Assembly: GCF_003054055.1 (NCBI RefSeq) | Contig: NZ_QBKI01000002.1 | Coordinates: forward strand, 186,001 to 250,000 | Length of the DNA stretch: 64,000 bases | Reading direction: 5' to 3' | From: Pontibacter mucosus | GTDB lineage: Bacteria > Bacteroidota > Bacteroidia > Cytophagales > Hymenobacteraceae | In this document: one piece after another, positions 18,654 through 27,702 of the stretch | Layout of the letters: every line of letters begins with the position of its first letter | Position numbering within the stretch: the first letter of the stretch is position 1 | Position numbers and translations under genes: made by a program | Notes under the pieces: generated by a model | What the model was told of the DNA's origin: nothing | Seen by the model: only the letters and a program-made list of their open reading frames with translations | Database searches by the model: none

Positions 18654-18692
18654 GCCCATGCGGCATTTCCATTCCGGCTTAGCGATTTTAAG

Positions 18693-18700
18693 TAAATTTG
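18693..18700 (+). promoter_or_regulatory. -7 box (TAAATTTG) for the GNAT gene
   Basis: TAAATTTG followed by CGGC matches TAnnTTTG; the start codon lies 15 bases downstream. No clear TTTG at the -33 position. Confidence 0.5.
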
Positions 18701-18715
18701 CGGCTATAAAAAGCT

Positions 18716-19243
18716 ATGCCCATGCCCGATATCCGCATCACGCCCTGCACCACTGCAGACCTGTATACTTTGCAGGACATTGCCATCCGATCCTACAACG
18801 ACCATTATTTATACTTATGGTTTGATGGCGGCGCCTGGTACGTAGACCGCAGCTTCCGGGAGGAAACGTTGCGCGGGGAGTTAACCGAACCGAATGCAGC
18901 CTTTTACCTAATCTACTATCAGGAGGAACTGGTAGGCTTCCTCAAGCTCAACCTGCACAAGGAGTTCGAAAACCATACTGCTGCGGAGGCCCTGGAGCTG
19001 GAACGCATCTACCTGACCAAAGCTGCCTCGGGCAAAGGCATTGGCCGGGAAGTGGTGGACTTTACTAAAGCGGTGGCAGGCAAGTATAACAAGCGCCTTA
19101 TCTGGCTCAAAGCCATGGACAGCAGCCGCTCCGTGGACTTTTATGAGCAAAACGGGTTTGTGAAGTGTGGTACCTATACTTTGCCTTTCGAGCAGATGAA
19201 GCCCGAGTACAGGGGCATGTACGTGATGAAGCTGGAGATTTGA
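18716..19243 (+). CDS. GNAT family N-acetyltransferase
   Basis: 175 residues beginning MPMPDIRITPCTTADLYTLQ. The core motif ELERIYLTKAASGKGIGREVVDF carries the Q/R-x-x-G-x-G/A-like acetyl-CoA loop (SGKGIG, near residue 104). VDFYEQNGFVKCGTY near 140-155 is the usual helix-4/strand-7 ending. It resembles the group annotated as PaiA/spermidine-type or plain GNAT acetyltransferases; the substrate is unknown. It lies between the desaturase and the NmrA-like gene, all on the plus strand but with separate promoters likely. Confidence 0.87.
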   Translation: MPMPDIRITPCTTADLYTLQDIAIRSYNDHYLYLWFDGGAWYVDRSFREETLRGELTEPNAAFYLIYYQEELVGFLKLNLHKEFENHTAAEALELERIYLTKAASGKGIGREVVDFTKAVAGKYNKRLIWLKAMDSSRSVDFYEQNGFVKCGTYTLPFEQMKPEYRGMYVMKLEI

Positions 19244-19334
19244 GGGATCTGAGCAATGTTACGCCAGGGCAGTTAGATTAGCGTTAACGGAGTAAATGCG
19301 TACTATACTTTTAGTAACTCAAATCTGACAAATC

Positions 19335-19979
19335 ATGAAAATAGCCATCATAGGAGCCAGCGGAAAAATCGGTTCCAGAATCACAGAAGAAGCCCTGAAC
19401 AGAGGTCACGAGGTAACAGGCATTGTGCGCCACCCGGAGAAGCTGACGCTTGAAAACGAGAGCCTGATTGTAACGGAGGGAGACGTGCTGCACCCTGACG
19501 ATCTCGCTGCCAAGATTAGGGAACATGATGCCGTGGTGGTGTCCTACAGCCCGGGTTGGGGACCGGGAACCGATTACCAAAAGCACGTGGAGGTGGCCGA
19601 AAAGGTGCTGGCAGCCGCGAAGAAAGCCGGCGTGAAGCGGGTGCTGAACGTGGGCGGTGCGGGCAGTTTGTATGTGGCCGAAGGCGTGCAGGCCGTAGAT
19701 ACGCCAGAGTTTCCCGCCGATTGGAAAGAAGGCGCCTCTGCCCAGCGCGATTCCCTGGAAGTATACCGCAAGGAAAAAGACCTCGACTGGACCTTCTTCA
19801 GCCCCTCCTTCATGATTGGCCCCGGCGAGCGCACCGGCAAATTCCGGCTCGGCACCGAGAACCCCATCTTCGACGACAAAGGCGAAAGCAACATTTCCTA
19901 CGAAGACTTCGCCGTAGCCGTGCTCGACGAGCTGGAGAACCCGCAATTTATTAAGCAGCGCTTCACTATTGGGTACTAA
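19335..19979 (+). CDS. NAD(P)-binding NmrA/YwnB-like oxidoreductase
   Basis: 214 residues with an N-terminal Rossmann motif GASGKIG (7-13) in MKIAIIGASGKIGSRITEEALNRGH, followed by GIVRHPEKL, GDVLHPDDLAAKI, HDAVVVSY and RVLNVGGAGSLYV. This is the atypical SDR group of small NmrA/YwnB-like proteins, which bind NAD(P)H and act as redox sensors or flavin/quinone reductases. The Tyr-x3-Lys pair of active SDRs is not obvious. The enzyme activity is therefore open. Confidence 0.85.
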   Translation: MKIAIIGASGKIGSRITEEALNRGHEVTGIVRHPEKLTLENESLIVTEGDVLHPDDLAAKIREHDAVVVSYSPGWGPGTDYQKHVEVAEKVLAAAKKAGVKRVLNVGGAGSLYVAEGVQAVDTPEFPADWKEGASAQRDSLEVYRKEKDLDWTFFSPSFMIGPGERTGKFRLGTENPIFDDKGESNISYEDFAVAVLDELENPQFIKQRFTIGY

Positions 19980-20020
19980 AGTGTGAGCTTGTATCTTCTC
20001 CAGCCCTTTGGATACTTTGC

Positions 20021-20576
20021 AGTAACGGGTCCAACCACCCCTACCCCTCCTTGCCAAGGAGGGGAGCCTGTTATTGCTGTGGCAGAAGTATAAGTTTCAT
20101 TGCCACAGTTCTCGCGCGGACAGGTCGCGACCTGTCCCTACTGGTATAAACCCACCCCTAGCCCCTCCCAAGAGGGGAATCTATACTTACAACACTCCCT
20201 GTCATCTCGGATGCAGTGAGATATCTATCCGAAATTCTAACTAGTTCTCTCCCCAAGCTCGAGATGACAGTAAGGGCAGGAGCTATCGAAGTGCTTCCCA
20301 GCCTTTGGGTTGAGCGCCTTCTAGATTTCCGGTGCCCGTCAAGGGCATTGCGGAGCAAAGGAAATGTAGACAGCGCGATGCCCGAAGGCGAGGCCTCCCG
20401 GCCTGGGAGGGAGCCAAGTTGGATATGCAACGAGACGTCTGTGGGAACTAGAGGATGAGCGGTAGCTAGTAAGGATAGCTTAGCTCAGGTTGCGGGAAGC
20501 GCTGGCTAATAGCGGCACAAGCGGACGCTTGCGCCAGAGAAAGAGTATAGAAATTATAGCTGACAAGTATAAAAAA
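20021..20576 (+). repeat. composite intergenic cassette, copy C
   Basis: The gap 19980-20677 is non-coding. It holds GGTCCAACCACCCC plus the CCCCTCCTT/AAGGAGGGG hairpin (20028-20065), a perfect 20-bp palindrome GGACAGGTCGCGACCTGTCC (20118-20137), and the TGTCATCTCGG ... CTCGAGATGACA pair (20199-20269). The ~240-bp unit follows at 20278-20510, with variable stem TGCCC-GTCAA-GGGCA and CTCCC/GGGAG. It ends with GCGGACGCTTGCGCCAG and AAGTATA words (20565). The minus-strand ORF crossing it is read-through of the repeat, not a gene. Confidence 0.75.
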
Positions 20577-20677
20577 GCCGCTACAACCACGTTCTTTCTC
20601 CATTCCCTAAACTTAAACAAACCATCCCCTGTTTCTAGAACAACACATCTGAAAGTATAGCATCAGAAAGTATAAAC

Positions 20678-21658
20678 TTGAAAGACATCCTAGACATACT
20701 CATTATCGGGGCCGGACCGATTGGCCTGGCAGCAGGACTGGAGGCACAGCGCGAGAAGCTAAGTTACCTGATTGTAGAGCGCGGTTGCCTCGTGAACTCC
20801 ATCTACAACTATCCGCTTAACATGACCTTCTTCTCCACCTCCGAAAGGCTGGAGATTGGCGGTATTCCCTTTACCTCGCTCAACGCCAAGCCCACGCGGG
20901 CCGAGGCGCTGGAGTACTACCGCCGCGTGGCCGACTCGGCGGACCTAAATATAAACCTCTTTGAAGAGGTGCAAAACCTGCAGCCGGAGGGCGAAGTATA
21001 CCGCATCTTCACGAGCAAAGACGAGTACCTGGCGCGCAAGGTAGTGGTGGCCCTGGGCTTTTACGGCATCCCGAACCTGCTGCATGTGCCCGGCGAGGAA
21101 CTGCCCAAAGTTCGTCATTACTACTTCGACCCGCATTATTACTTCCGCCAGAAGGTGCTAGTGGTAGGCGCCAACAACTCTGCCGCCGACGCTGCTCTAG
21201 AAACCTGGCGCAAAGGGGCAGACGTCACGCTGGTGGTACGACAGCCGGAGCTGGGAAGTATAAAGTACTGGACCAAACCCGACCTGGAAAACCGCATCAA
21301 AGCCGGCGAGATAAAGGCGTACTTCAACACAAGTATAACCGAAATCCGGGAGCGTGAGGTGGATATTCAGACGCCGGAGGGCAAACTGACGCTGGAAAAT
21401 GACTTTGTGCTGGCTATGACAGGCTACCAGCCGGACTTTAGCTTCCTGGAAAAGATAGGGGTAAAGCTGAGCGAGGACCAGAAGCGCTACCCGCAGTACG
21501 ATACTGAAAGTATGGAAACCAACCTGCCCGGCGTGTACCTTGCCGGCGTAGTCTGTGGCGGCATGGACACCCACGTCTGGTTTATCGAGAATTCCCGCGA
21601 GCACGCCGTGAAGATTGTGAGACACATTAAAGAGGAGTTGCAGGCCGAGAAAGTATAA
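20678..21658 (+). CDS. YpdA-like putative bacillithiol disulfide reductase (FAD/NAD(P) oxidoreductase)
   Basis: 326 residues, starting with TTG at 20678 (no better ATG upstream). N-terminal FAD motif GAGPIGLAAGLEA (about 11-23) and internal NADP motif VVGANNSAADAALE (near 167-180) give the two-Rossmann thioredoxin-reductase-like plan. There is no CxxC redox pair, which fits YpdA/Bdr. The ERGCLVNSIYNYPLNMTFFST segment is typical of that family. YpdA reduces bacillithiol disulfide in Firmicutes; many Bacteroidota encode homologues. Bacillithiol use in this organism is inference. It is flanked by cassettes C and D. Confidence 0.85.
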   Translation: MKDILDILIIGAGPIGLAAGLEAQREKLSYLIVERGCLVNSIYNYPLNMTFFSTSERLEIGGIPFTSLNAKPTRAEALEYYRRVADSADLNINLFEEVQNLQPEGEVYRIFTSKDEYLARKVVVALGFYGIPNLLHVPGEELPKVRHYYFDPHYYFRQKVLVVGANNSAADAALETWRKGADVTLVVRQPELGSIKYWTKPDLENRIKAGEIKAYFNTSITEIREREVDIQTPEGKLTLENDFVLAMTGYQPDFSFLEKIGVKLSEDQKRYPQYDTESMETNLPGVYLAGVVCGGMDTHVWFIENSREHAVKIVRHIKEELQAEKV

Positions 21659-21737
21659 AATACCGTGGTGTAAGCACGAGATGGTGCCTGAGGCGAATTT
21701 TCTAGCTCTCTTCCCACGGTAAAAGCAGGTTTTTGCA

Positions 21738-22246
21738 GTGCCGGGCCCAACCACCCCTTACCCCTCCTTGGCTAAGGCGGGGAACATGTCATTACTGGTG
21801 TTAAAGTATAAGTTTTGTAGTTGCTGTCCCCAAAAGTATAAACCTGGCACACGATTACACCCCTGTGGTCCCCTCAAGGGGACAGTCTGTACCTGTTGCA
21901 TAGTAAAGACAGAGGCTATCGAATGAATTCCAGCCTTTGGGTTGAGCGCCTTCTAGATTTCCGGTGCCCGTAGGGGCATTGCGACGTCAGGAGCAAAGGA
22001 AATGTAGACAGCGCGATGCCCGAAGGCGAGGCCTCCCGGCCTAGGAGGGCACCAAAGCCCGAATTGAAACGATCCGCTTGTGGTAACTAGAGGATGAACG
22101 GCTGCTAGTAAGGATAGCTAGGTTCAAATGGAAGGAAGCCGAGGCTATGAAAGTATAGCCGAAGTATAAGTATGGCTTTTCAAGCCACTCGGATTGCAAA
22201 TCCGAGGAAATAGCAAGGCACGGGTTGCAAACCCGCGCCAGCAGGG
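21738..22246 (+). repeat. composite intergenic cassette, copy D
   Basis: The gap 21659-22547 begins with this cassette. GGGCCCAACCACCCC and the CCCCTCCTTGG/CTAAGGCGGGG hairpin (21745-21783); GTCCCCTCAAGGGGACAG (21870-21887); the ~240-bp unit 21908-22150 with TGCCC-GTAG-GGGCA and CCTCC/GGAGG stems; AAGTATA words (22150-22172); then palindromes CTCGGATTGCAAATCCGAG and GGGTTGCAAACCCGCGCCAGC to 22246. There is no TGTCATCTCGA pair in this copy. Confidence 0.75.
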
Positions 22247-22360
22247 TATTTGAGACAGCAGCGTATGTATACGCTAGTAGAGTAAAGAGTATAGCAGCAG
22301 GTATAAAAGTATAACCAAAGTATAAATCCTGCCAAAATAGGAACTGAGCAAACCTGGCGT

Positions 22361-22368
22361 TATCTTTG
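22361..22368 (+). promoter_or_regulatory. -7 box (TATCTTTG) for the DEAD-box helicase
   Basis: TATCTTTG matches TAnnTTTG. It lies about 180 bases before the start codon, implying a long untranslated leader (22374-22547). Confidence 0.5.
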
Positions 22369-22373
22369 CAGCT

Positions 22374-22547
22374 TGTGTTTCGCTCAAGTTCCTAAAAGAA
22401 ACTATACTTTCCGTTTTTAGGTTGATGAGAGCAACACCGGTCGGGAATGGCCTTTTGCAGCCTGCTGCAGTGATATCAAATTCCGGCCAACCTTACCGCA
22501 AAGTGGCGCACATGGCGTCGCGCGGTTTTTAATTCAAAAACCATTTG
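22374..22547 (+). promoter_or_regulatory. long, structured 5' leader of the DEAD-box helicase gene
   Basis: About 175 bases without ORF between the TATCTTTG box and the ATG at 22548. Visible structure includes ACCGC ... GCGGT (22494-22526) running into TTTTT, and a short A/T hairpin GGTTTTT-AATTC-AAAAACC (22524-22542) that ends five bases before the ATG. These two share bases and cannot both form. Long leaders with autoregulatory or cold-responsive roles are known for DEAD-box genes in other bacteria; applying this here is inference. Confidence 0.45.
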
Positions 22548-23903
22548 ATGACATTCGAGAATCTAAACCTCATTGAGCCAATCCTAAAAGCTCTTAAAAC
22601 AGAAGGATACACCACCCCAACTCCCATCCAAGCCAAATCTATCCCGCTTATACTTCAGAAAAGAGACCTGTTGGGTTGTGCCCAGACGGGTACCGGGAAA
22701 ACGGCGGCTTTCTCTATTCCGATTCTGCAGCTGCTGCACGAAAAACAGGGAAGCGACAGAGGGCAGCGTAAAATCAAGGCGCTTATCCTGACGCCCACCC
22801 GCGAGCTGGCACTTCAGATTGCAGACAGCATTGAGGCGTATGGCAAGCATACGGGCCTGAAGCATACCGTTATTTTCGGTGGTGTGCCGCAGAAGAAGCA
22901 AACCGACGCCCTGCGTGCCGGTGTGGACATTCTCGTAGCTACCCCGGGCCGTCTGCTTGACCTGATGGCCCAGAAGTACATCCACCTGCAGCATATTGAG
23001 CTGTTTGTGCTGGACGAGGCCGACCGCATGCTGGACATGGGCTTTGTCAACGACGTGAAAAAGGTGCTCAAAGTGCTGCCGGAGAAAAAGCAGTCGCTGT
23101 TCTTCTCGGCTACCATGGCCACGGAGATTATGAAGCTGGCCGACACCATCCTGGTAGACCCTGCCAAGGTGGAGGTAACGCCGGTATCGTCTACGGCCAA
23201 CACGATTCAGCAGTCGGTATACTATGTAAAAGGGCCGGATAAGCGCAAACTGTTGCTGCACCTGTTAAAGGATGATGCCATGGAAAGCGTACTGGTGTTT
23301 ACCCGCACCAAGCGTGGCGCTGACCGCGTGGCCAAGGACATTGCCAAGGCCGGCGTAACGGCGGAGGCCATCCACGGAAACAAAGCGCAGAACGCCCGCG
23401 TGCGTGCGCTGGATAACTTCAAGTCACGTAAGACGCGCGTGCTGGTAGCTACCGACATTGCCGCCCGCGGCATCGACGTGGACGACCTGAGCCACGTGGT
23501 GAACTACGAACTGCCAAACGAGCCGGAGACCTACGTGCACCGCATCGGTCGTACGGGTAGGGCAGGGGCAAGCGGCATTGCTTTGTCGTTCTGCGGAGCC
23601 GACGAGGTGCCGTACCTGGCCAGCATCCAGAAGCTGATTTCCAAGAACGTTCCGGTTATTGACAACCACCCGTTCCCGCTCACGGCCAAGGATTTTGCTG
23701 AGGCGGCCAGCACGGTGAAAGAGCAGAAGAAGCAAGGCGGCCGTGGTGGCAGAAGCCGCTGGGGCAACAAACCAGCAGCAGCCAGCAGCAATGGCAGTGG
23801 AGATTTCAGCACGCAGAACCGTGGTAATAACGGCGGAGGCGGACAGCGCACAGGCGGAAACCGCAGCAATGGCAACCGCAATAGGTCGCACCGATCCACC
23901 TAA
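22548..23903 (+). CDS. DEAD-box ATP-dependent RNA helicase (RhlE-like)
   Basis: 451 residues from the ATG at 22548; the upstream TTG only adds one Met. All helicase motifs are present: Q-motif (F3 and [12 protein letters not shown]), AQTGTGKT (45-52), [20 protein letters not shown] in [40 protein letters not shown] and [10 protein letters not shown]. The C-terminal ~70 residues are low-complexity (Gly, Arg, Asn, Ser), as in RhlE. It remodels RNA in ribosome assembly, decay or cold adaptation. It is preceded by a long leader and followed by a strong terminator, so it is monocistronic. Confidence 0.95.
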   Translation: MTFENLNLIEPILKALKTEGYTTPTPIQAKSIPLILQKRDLLGCAQTGTGKTAAFSIPILQLLHEKQGSDRGQRKIKALILTPTRELALQIADSIEAYGKHTGLKHTVIFGGVPQKKQTDALRAGVDILVATPGRLLDLMAQKYIHLQHIELFVLDEADRMLDMGFVNDVKKVLKVLPEKKQSLFFSATMATEIMKLADTILVDPAKVEVTPVSSTANTIQQSVYYVKGPDKRKLLLHLLKDDAMESVLVFTRTKRGADRVAKDIAKAGVTAEAIHGNKAQNARVRALDNFKSRKTRVLVATDIAARGIDVDDLSHVVNYELPNEPETYVHRIGRTGRAGASGIALSFCGADEVPYLASIQKLISKNVPVIDNHPFPLTAKDFAEAASTVKEQKKQGGRGGRSRWGNKPAAASSNGSGDFSTQNRGNNGGGGQRTGGNRSNGNRNRSHRST

Positions 23904-23926
23904 TCAGCATACTTAAGTGTAAAGTG

Positions 23927-23964
23927 TAAAAGCCCTGCCGGATATGTTCTGGCAGGGCTTTTTG
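23927..23964 (+). terminator. intrinsic terminator after the helicase gene
   Basis: AAAAGCCCTGCC pairs with GGCAGGGCTTTT over GGATATGTTCT, followed by TTGTTT. Confidence 0.88.
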
Positions 23965-24025
23965 TTTATCTGATTTTCCATAACCTCGCAACGTCATCCA
24001 GACTTGCGGGTGTCTTTTGAGTTTA

Positions 24026-24085
24026 TGCCGCAAGTTTAGCACTAGCGTAACTTGTGGCTGTACATAGCAGCAAGTTTGCAATTTG
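24026..24085. repeat. third copy of the REP-like GCCGCAAGTTTAGC element
   Basis: GCCGCAAGTTTAGCACTAGC with GTAACTTGTGGCTGTACATAGCAGCAAG and TTGCAATTTGCTTT corresponds to the units at 4175-4247 and (inverted) 4431-4498. It lies between the convergent helicase and EamA genes. Confidence 0.6.
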
Positions 24086-24160
24086 CTTTGAAAGAGCAAA
24101 GATTAGCAATGGTTCAAGCCATACTTTATACTTCCTGCTAAAACACCTAGAAACCCTAGC

Positions 24161-25057
24161 TTACCCCTCCGTCACCGCCTGCCGCGTGTGGCTCACCAGG
24201 TATACTCCGGCAAAGATAAGCAAGGCAAAGAGTGCCTTCTGCACCGTAAAGACATCCTTACCGGCCCATACCGCCACCAGAATAGCCAGCACCGGCTGCA
24301 GGTAGATGTAGGCGCCTACCAGCGAGGGATTGGCGTAGCGCAGCGCCCAGGTGTTGAACAGGTACGCGATAATCGTCACGGCAATCACCATAAAGGCAAT
24401 CGCCCACCAAATGGACGCCGGAAAGGAAGCGTAATCGGGCGCCATTACCTGCTGCCAGCCGAAGGGAACCACAATTACGGCGCCTACGGCAAAAATGCGG
24501 CTCACGACGGTAAAGGCGTTATACTTCTGCATCAGCGGTTTTACCAGCACCAGGTACAACCCGTAGCTGGCTGCGTTCAGCACGATCAGCAAATCGCCCA
24601 GCAGGTTGCCGGGAGTGCCCTCGCCGCTGGAAGTATAAATAAGCAGAAAGGCCCCGGCACAGGCCAGCGCAATCCCGCCCACTTTCCGCAGGCTTACCTT
24701 TTCCCGCAAAAGTATGGCCGAGAACATGAGTACAATAATCGGTACGATCACCATGAGCAGCGCCGCGTTGATGGGCGAGGTGAGGTTGAGTCCGCCGAAA
24801 AAGCCAAGCTGGTTGATGGCAATGCCCGTGATGCCGCAAAGTACGGCGCGCAGGTTGTCGGCCATTCCTACGATCTTTTCCTTGATCACCAGCCGCGAAA
24901 AAATGCCAAAGAAGATTGCCGCCGACACCACCCGGATTACAATCAGCCCGTAAGGACCCACATAAACCGGCATCACTTCCTTGGCTATACTATAGTTGCT
25001 TCCATAGATCAGGGCCACCAAGAAAAGTGCCCCATGCACCTGCATTTGCTTGCTCAT
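24161..25057 (-). CDS. DMT-family transporter (EamA domains)
   Basis: About 298 residues from the ATG at 25057 (MSKQMQVHGALFLVALIYGSNY). The frame is open to 25117, but a TACCTTTG promoter box at 25069-25062 lies inside that extension, so the longer form is rejected. Ten hydrophobic segments in two EamA halves are visible, the first with the usual GSNYSIAKE opening and the second starting at GNLLGDLLIVLNAASYGLYLVLVKPL. These are inner-membrane drug/metabolite exporters, often of amino acids or nucleosides; the substrate cannot be predicted. Divergent from the AI-2E gene, with starts only about 63 bp apart. Confidence 0.9.
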   Translation of the reverse strand: MSKQMQVHGALFLVALIYGSNYSIAKEVMPVYVGPYGLIVIRVVSAAIFFGIFSRLVIKEKIVGMADNLRAVLCGITGIAINQLGFFGGLNLTSPINAALLMVIVPIIVLMFSAILLREKVSLRKVGGIALACAGAFLLIYTSSGEGTPGNLLGDLLIVLNAASYGLYLVLVKPLMQKYNAFTVVSRIFAVGAVIVVPFGWQQVMAPDYASFPASIWWAIAFMVIAVTIIAYLFNTWALRYANPSLVGAYIYLQPVLAILVAVWAGKDVFTVQKALFALLIFAGVYLVSHTRQAVTEG

Positions 25058-25061
25058 AGCA

Positions 25062-25069
25062 CAAAGGTA
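25062..25069 (-). promoter_or_regulatory. -7 box (TACCTTTG) for the EamA transporter gene
   Basis: On the minus strand TACCTTTG ends at 25062, so the transcript would begin at about 25057, the same base as the proposed ATG. The mRNA is predicted leaderless, or translation starts four codons later at MQVHG. Confidence 0.55.
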
Positions 25070-25120
25070 CGCGCTTCTTCCAATCCTGCCGTATAAGGAC
25101 AAACAAGAAAAAGACATTGC

Positions 25121-26266
25121 ATGAACCAGCTGCCGCTTACCGTCCGGAGAGCCATTGAGATTACCGGACTATTCTTTTTGGGTTGGATTATCGTACTGGG
25201 CAGAGGCCTGCTGGCCCCGCTGCTCATGGCGTTCTTTATCAGCATCATGCTGCTGCCCATCTACCGCTTCTTCCGGAACCGTAGGTTTCCTGATACGGTG
25301 GCTATTGGCATTAGTCTGCTCGCGCTTATCGTTATCCTGGGAGGCATCGTCTGGTTTTTCTCTTCCCAGATGAGCATCCTGATCCGTGATTTCCCCACTA
25401 TCCAGAAAAACGTGATGAACCACCTGACCGCCCTGAGCGAGTGGGTTGGGAGCAAAACGCCTTTCTCCACGCAGGAGCAGACCGCTTTTATCCGGGAGCA
25501 GAGCAACAACCTGCTCAACTACGCCGGCAACCTGCTGGGGACCGTGGCGGGGAGCGTAACAGGCACGCTGGTGTTCCTGGGGCTCTTGCCCATTTATATT
25601 TTTCTGCTGCTGTTTTACAAGAACCTGCTGCTGCGCTTCGTGTTTCTGTGGTTCCCGCGCGAGCGGCACGAGAAAGTGGAGGAAACGCTGGGCGAGATAC
25701 AGGCCATCATCAAAAGCTACCTCTTCGGGCTGCTGATCCAGGTGACGTACATGACCATTCTGCTGGGCGGTATCCTGATGATCATCGGCATCAAGCACGC
25801 GTTGCTGATCGGGGTGATCTTCGCCTTCCTGAACCTGATCCCGTACGTGGGTGCCCTGCTGGGCAACATCATCGGGGTGCTGCTGACGCTGGCTTCTTCG
25901 GAGGAGCTGTGGCCGGTGCTGGCGGTGCTAGGTACCATCGCCGTAGTGCAGTTTCTGGATAACAACATCCTGATGCCCCGCATTGTGGGCTCTAAAGTGA
26001 AGATTAACGCGCTGGCGACCATTGTGGGCGTGGTGCTGGGCGGCGAGATAGCGGGGATAACCGGCATGTTTCTGTCGCTGCCGGTAATTGCCATGCTGAA
26101 GGTGATTTTTGACCGCACCGATCAATTTAAGCAATGGGGCGTGCTGTTTGGCGACGAACGACCGGAACACAGCCCCATGGCGGTACCGGCGTTTCGCTGG
26201 CGGGGCGATCGCATCCGCAAATTTCTGGAGCGCAAAAACAAGATAAAGCCGCCGCATGCCGACTAA
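25121..26266 (+). CDS. AI-2E family transporter (PerM/YdiK-type membrane protein)
   Basis: 381 residues with the AI-2E transporter layout: two or three N-terminal helices (ITGLFFLGWIIVLGRGLLAPLLMAFFISIMLLPIYRFF), a soluble segment (QMSILIRDFPTIQKNVMNHL), then helices with FLNLIPYVGALLGNIIGVLLTL and the conserved DNNILMPRIVGSKVKINALATIVGVVLGGEIAGITGMFLSLPV near 285-340. The family includes Na+/H+ antiporter-like and autoinducer-export candidates; function in Bacteroidota is unknown. The C-terminal ~25 residues are basic and cytosolic. Divergently arranged with the EamA gene. Confidence 0.92.
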   Translation: MNQLPLTVRRAIEITGLFFLGWIIVLGRGLLAPLLMAFFISIMLLPIYRFFRNRRFPDTVAIGISLLALIVILGGIVWFFSSQMSILIRDFPTIQKNVMNHLTALSEWVGSKTPFSTQEQTAFIREQSNNLLNYAGNLLGTVAGSVTGTLVFLGLLPIYIFLLLFYKNLLLRFVFLWFPRERHEKVEETLGEIQAIIKSYLFGLLIQVTYMTILLGGILMIIGIKHALLIGVIFAFLNLIPYVGALLGNIIGVLLTLASSEELWPVLAVLGTIAVVQFLDNNILMPRIVGSKVKINALATIVGVVLGGEIAGITGMFLSLPVIAMLKVIFDRTDQFKQWGVLFGDERPEHSPMAVPAFRWRGDRIRKFLERKNKIKPPHAD

Positions 26267-26306
26267 AGAGACCTGTTTTATACCTGCCTCTTTGGCTGCA
26301 AATTCG

Positions 26307-26314
26307 TAGCTTTG
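26307..26314 (+). promoter_or_regulatory. -7 box (TAGCTTTG) for rarA
   Basis: TAGCTTTG matches TAnnTTTG. The ORF start at 26312 would fall inside it, so the ATG at 26348 is chosen for rarA. Confidence 0.5.
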
Positions 26315-26347
26315 TTTTTAACCGATTCCGGAGAAAGTATAGAGCAG

Positions 26348-27616
26348 ATGAATCACCCGAACATACCTTTGGCCGAGCGCATGCGGCCCCACAACCTCGA
26401 TCAGTATTACGGACAAAAGCACCTGGTAGGGCCCGATGGCATCCTGCGCCGCTACATTGAGGGGGGCGTGATCCCAAGTATGATCCTGTGGGGACCTCCC
26501 GGCGTGGGCAAAACCACGCTTGCCAACATCATTGCTAACCAGATGAAAGTGCCTTTTGTGGCCCTGAGTGCCATTAACTCCGGCGTAAAGGACATCCGCG
26601 AGGTGATAGATCAGGCCAGGAAACGTCAGGGCACGGTGCTGTTTATCGACGAGATACACCGCTTTAACAAATCACAACAGGATGCCTTGCTGGGTGCCGT
26701 GGAAAAAGGCACGGTAACGCTGGTGGGCGCCACGACCGAGAACCCTTCCTTTGAGGTGATCTCGGCCTTGCTGTCGCGCTGCCAGGTATACATCCTCAAG
26801 CATTTATCCAAAGACGAGCTGATTGAGCTGGTGGACAAGGCCCTGGAGCAGGACGAGTGGATGCGCCACCGCAAGGTGCGTGTGGAGGAGTATGAGGCCC
26901 TGCTGACCATCTCCGGCGGTGATGCCCGCAAGCTGCTGAACCTGCTGGAGATTGTGGCCGAAGGCGTAAAAGCCGAGGAGGTGGTCATCACCAACGAGTT
27001 GGTGAAGCAGGTGGCGCAGCAGAACATTGTGATGTATGATAAGAGCGGCGAGATGCACTACGACTTGGTGTCAGCCTTCATCAAATCCATCCGCGGCTCA
27101 GACCCCAACGCAGCCGTGTACTGGCTGGCCCGCATGATCGAGGGCGGCGAGGATCCTAAATTCATTGCCCGCCGCTTGCTCATTTCCGCTTCTGAAGATA
27201 TCGGCCTGGCCAATGCAAACGCGCTGCTGATGGCCACCAACTGTTTTCAGGCGGTGCAGATGATCGGCTACCCCGAGGCGGAGATTATACTTTCGCAGTG
27301 CACGGTGTACCTGGCCACCTCGCCGAAGAGCAACGCCAGCTACAAAGCCATCAAAACAGCCAGGGCCCTGGTGCAGCAGACCGGAAACCTGCCGGTGCCT
27401 TTGCACCTGCGCAACGCCCCCACCAAGCTGATGAAGGAGATAGGCTACGGCAACAACTACAAGTATGCCCACGACTATGAGGGCAACTTTGTGCAGCAGG
27501 AGTTCATGCCGCAGGAGCTGAGCAACACCGCCCTCTACCAGCCCGGCAACAACGCCCGCGAGCGCGACATGCTAAAGCAGCTGCAGGCGCAGTGGGGAAA
27601 GAAATACCGGTATTAA
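26348..27616 (+). CDS. rarA: replication-associated recombination protein A (AAA+ clamp-loader-like ATPase)
   Basis: 422 residues from ATG 26348 (MNHPNIPLAERMRPHNLDQY). Walker A GPPGVGKT (49-56), Walker B FIDEIHRFNKSQQDALL, sensor-1 GATTENPSFEV, the arginine-finger region SRCQVYIL, and the C-terminal MgsA/RarA tetramerisation domain with SFIKSIRGSDPNAAVYWLARMIEGGEDPKFIARRL and NAPTKLMKEIGYG are all present. RarA acts at stalled replication forks. Length and motif order match the family fully. A small membrane-protein gene follows after 86 bp of simple repeats. Confidence 0.95.
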   Translation: MNHPNIPLAERMRPHNLDQYYGQKHLVGPDGILRRYIEGGVIPSMILWGPPGVGKTTLANIIANQMKVPFVALSAINSGVKDIREVIDQARKRQGTVLFIDEIHRFNKSQQDALLGAVEKGTVTLVGATTENPSFEVISALLSRCQVYILKHLSKDELIELVDKALEQDEWMRHRKVRVEEYEALLTISGGDARKLLNLLEIVAEGVKAEEVVITNELVKQVAQQNIVMYDKSGEMHYDLVSAFIKSIRGSDPNAAVYWLARMIEGGEDPKFIARRLLISASEDIGLANANALLMATNCFQAVQMIGYPEAEIILSQCTVYLATSPKSNASYKAIKTARALVQQTGNLPVPLHLRNAPTKLMKEIGYGNNYKYAHDYEGNFVQQEFMPQELSNTALYQPGNNARERDMLKQLQAQWGKKYRY

Positions 27617-27702
27617 GAGTTAGAAAGTTAAAGAGTTAGAGAGTTAGAAAGTTGGATAAACTGACAACCAATAACTAATAACTAGCAACGATTAACGAAC
27701 AC

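Noticed and set aside
20158..20430. ORF on the minus strand inside cassette C, with a similar one in copy E (57829-58149)
   Set aside because: They cross the conserved 240-bp unit; frames are interrupted or shifted in other copies because the hairpin lengths vary by non-multiples of three. The similarity reflects the shared repeat DNA, not selection on protein.
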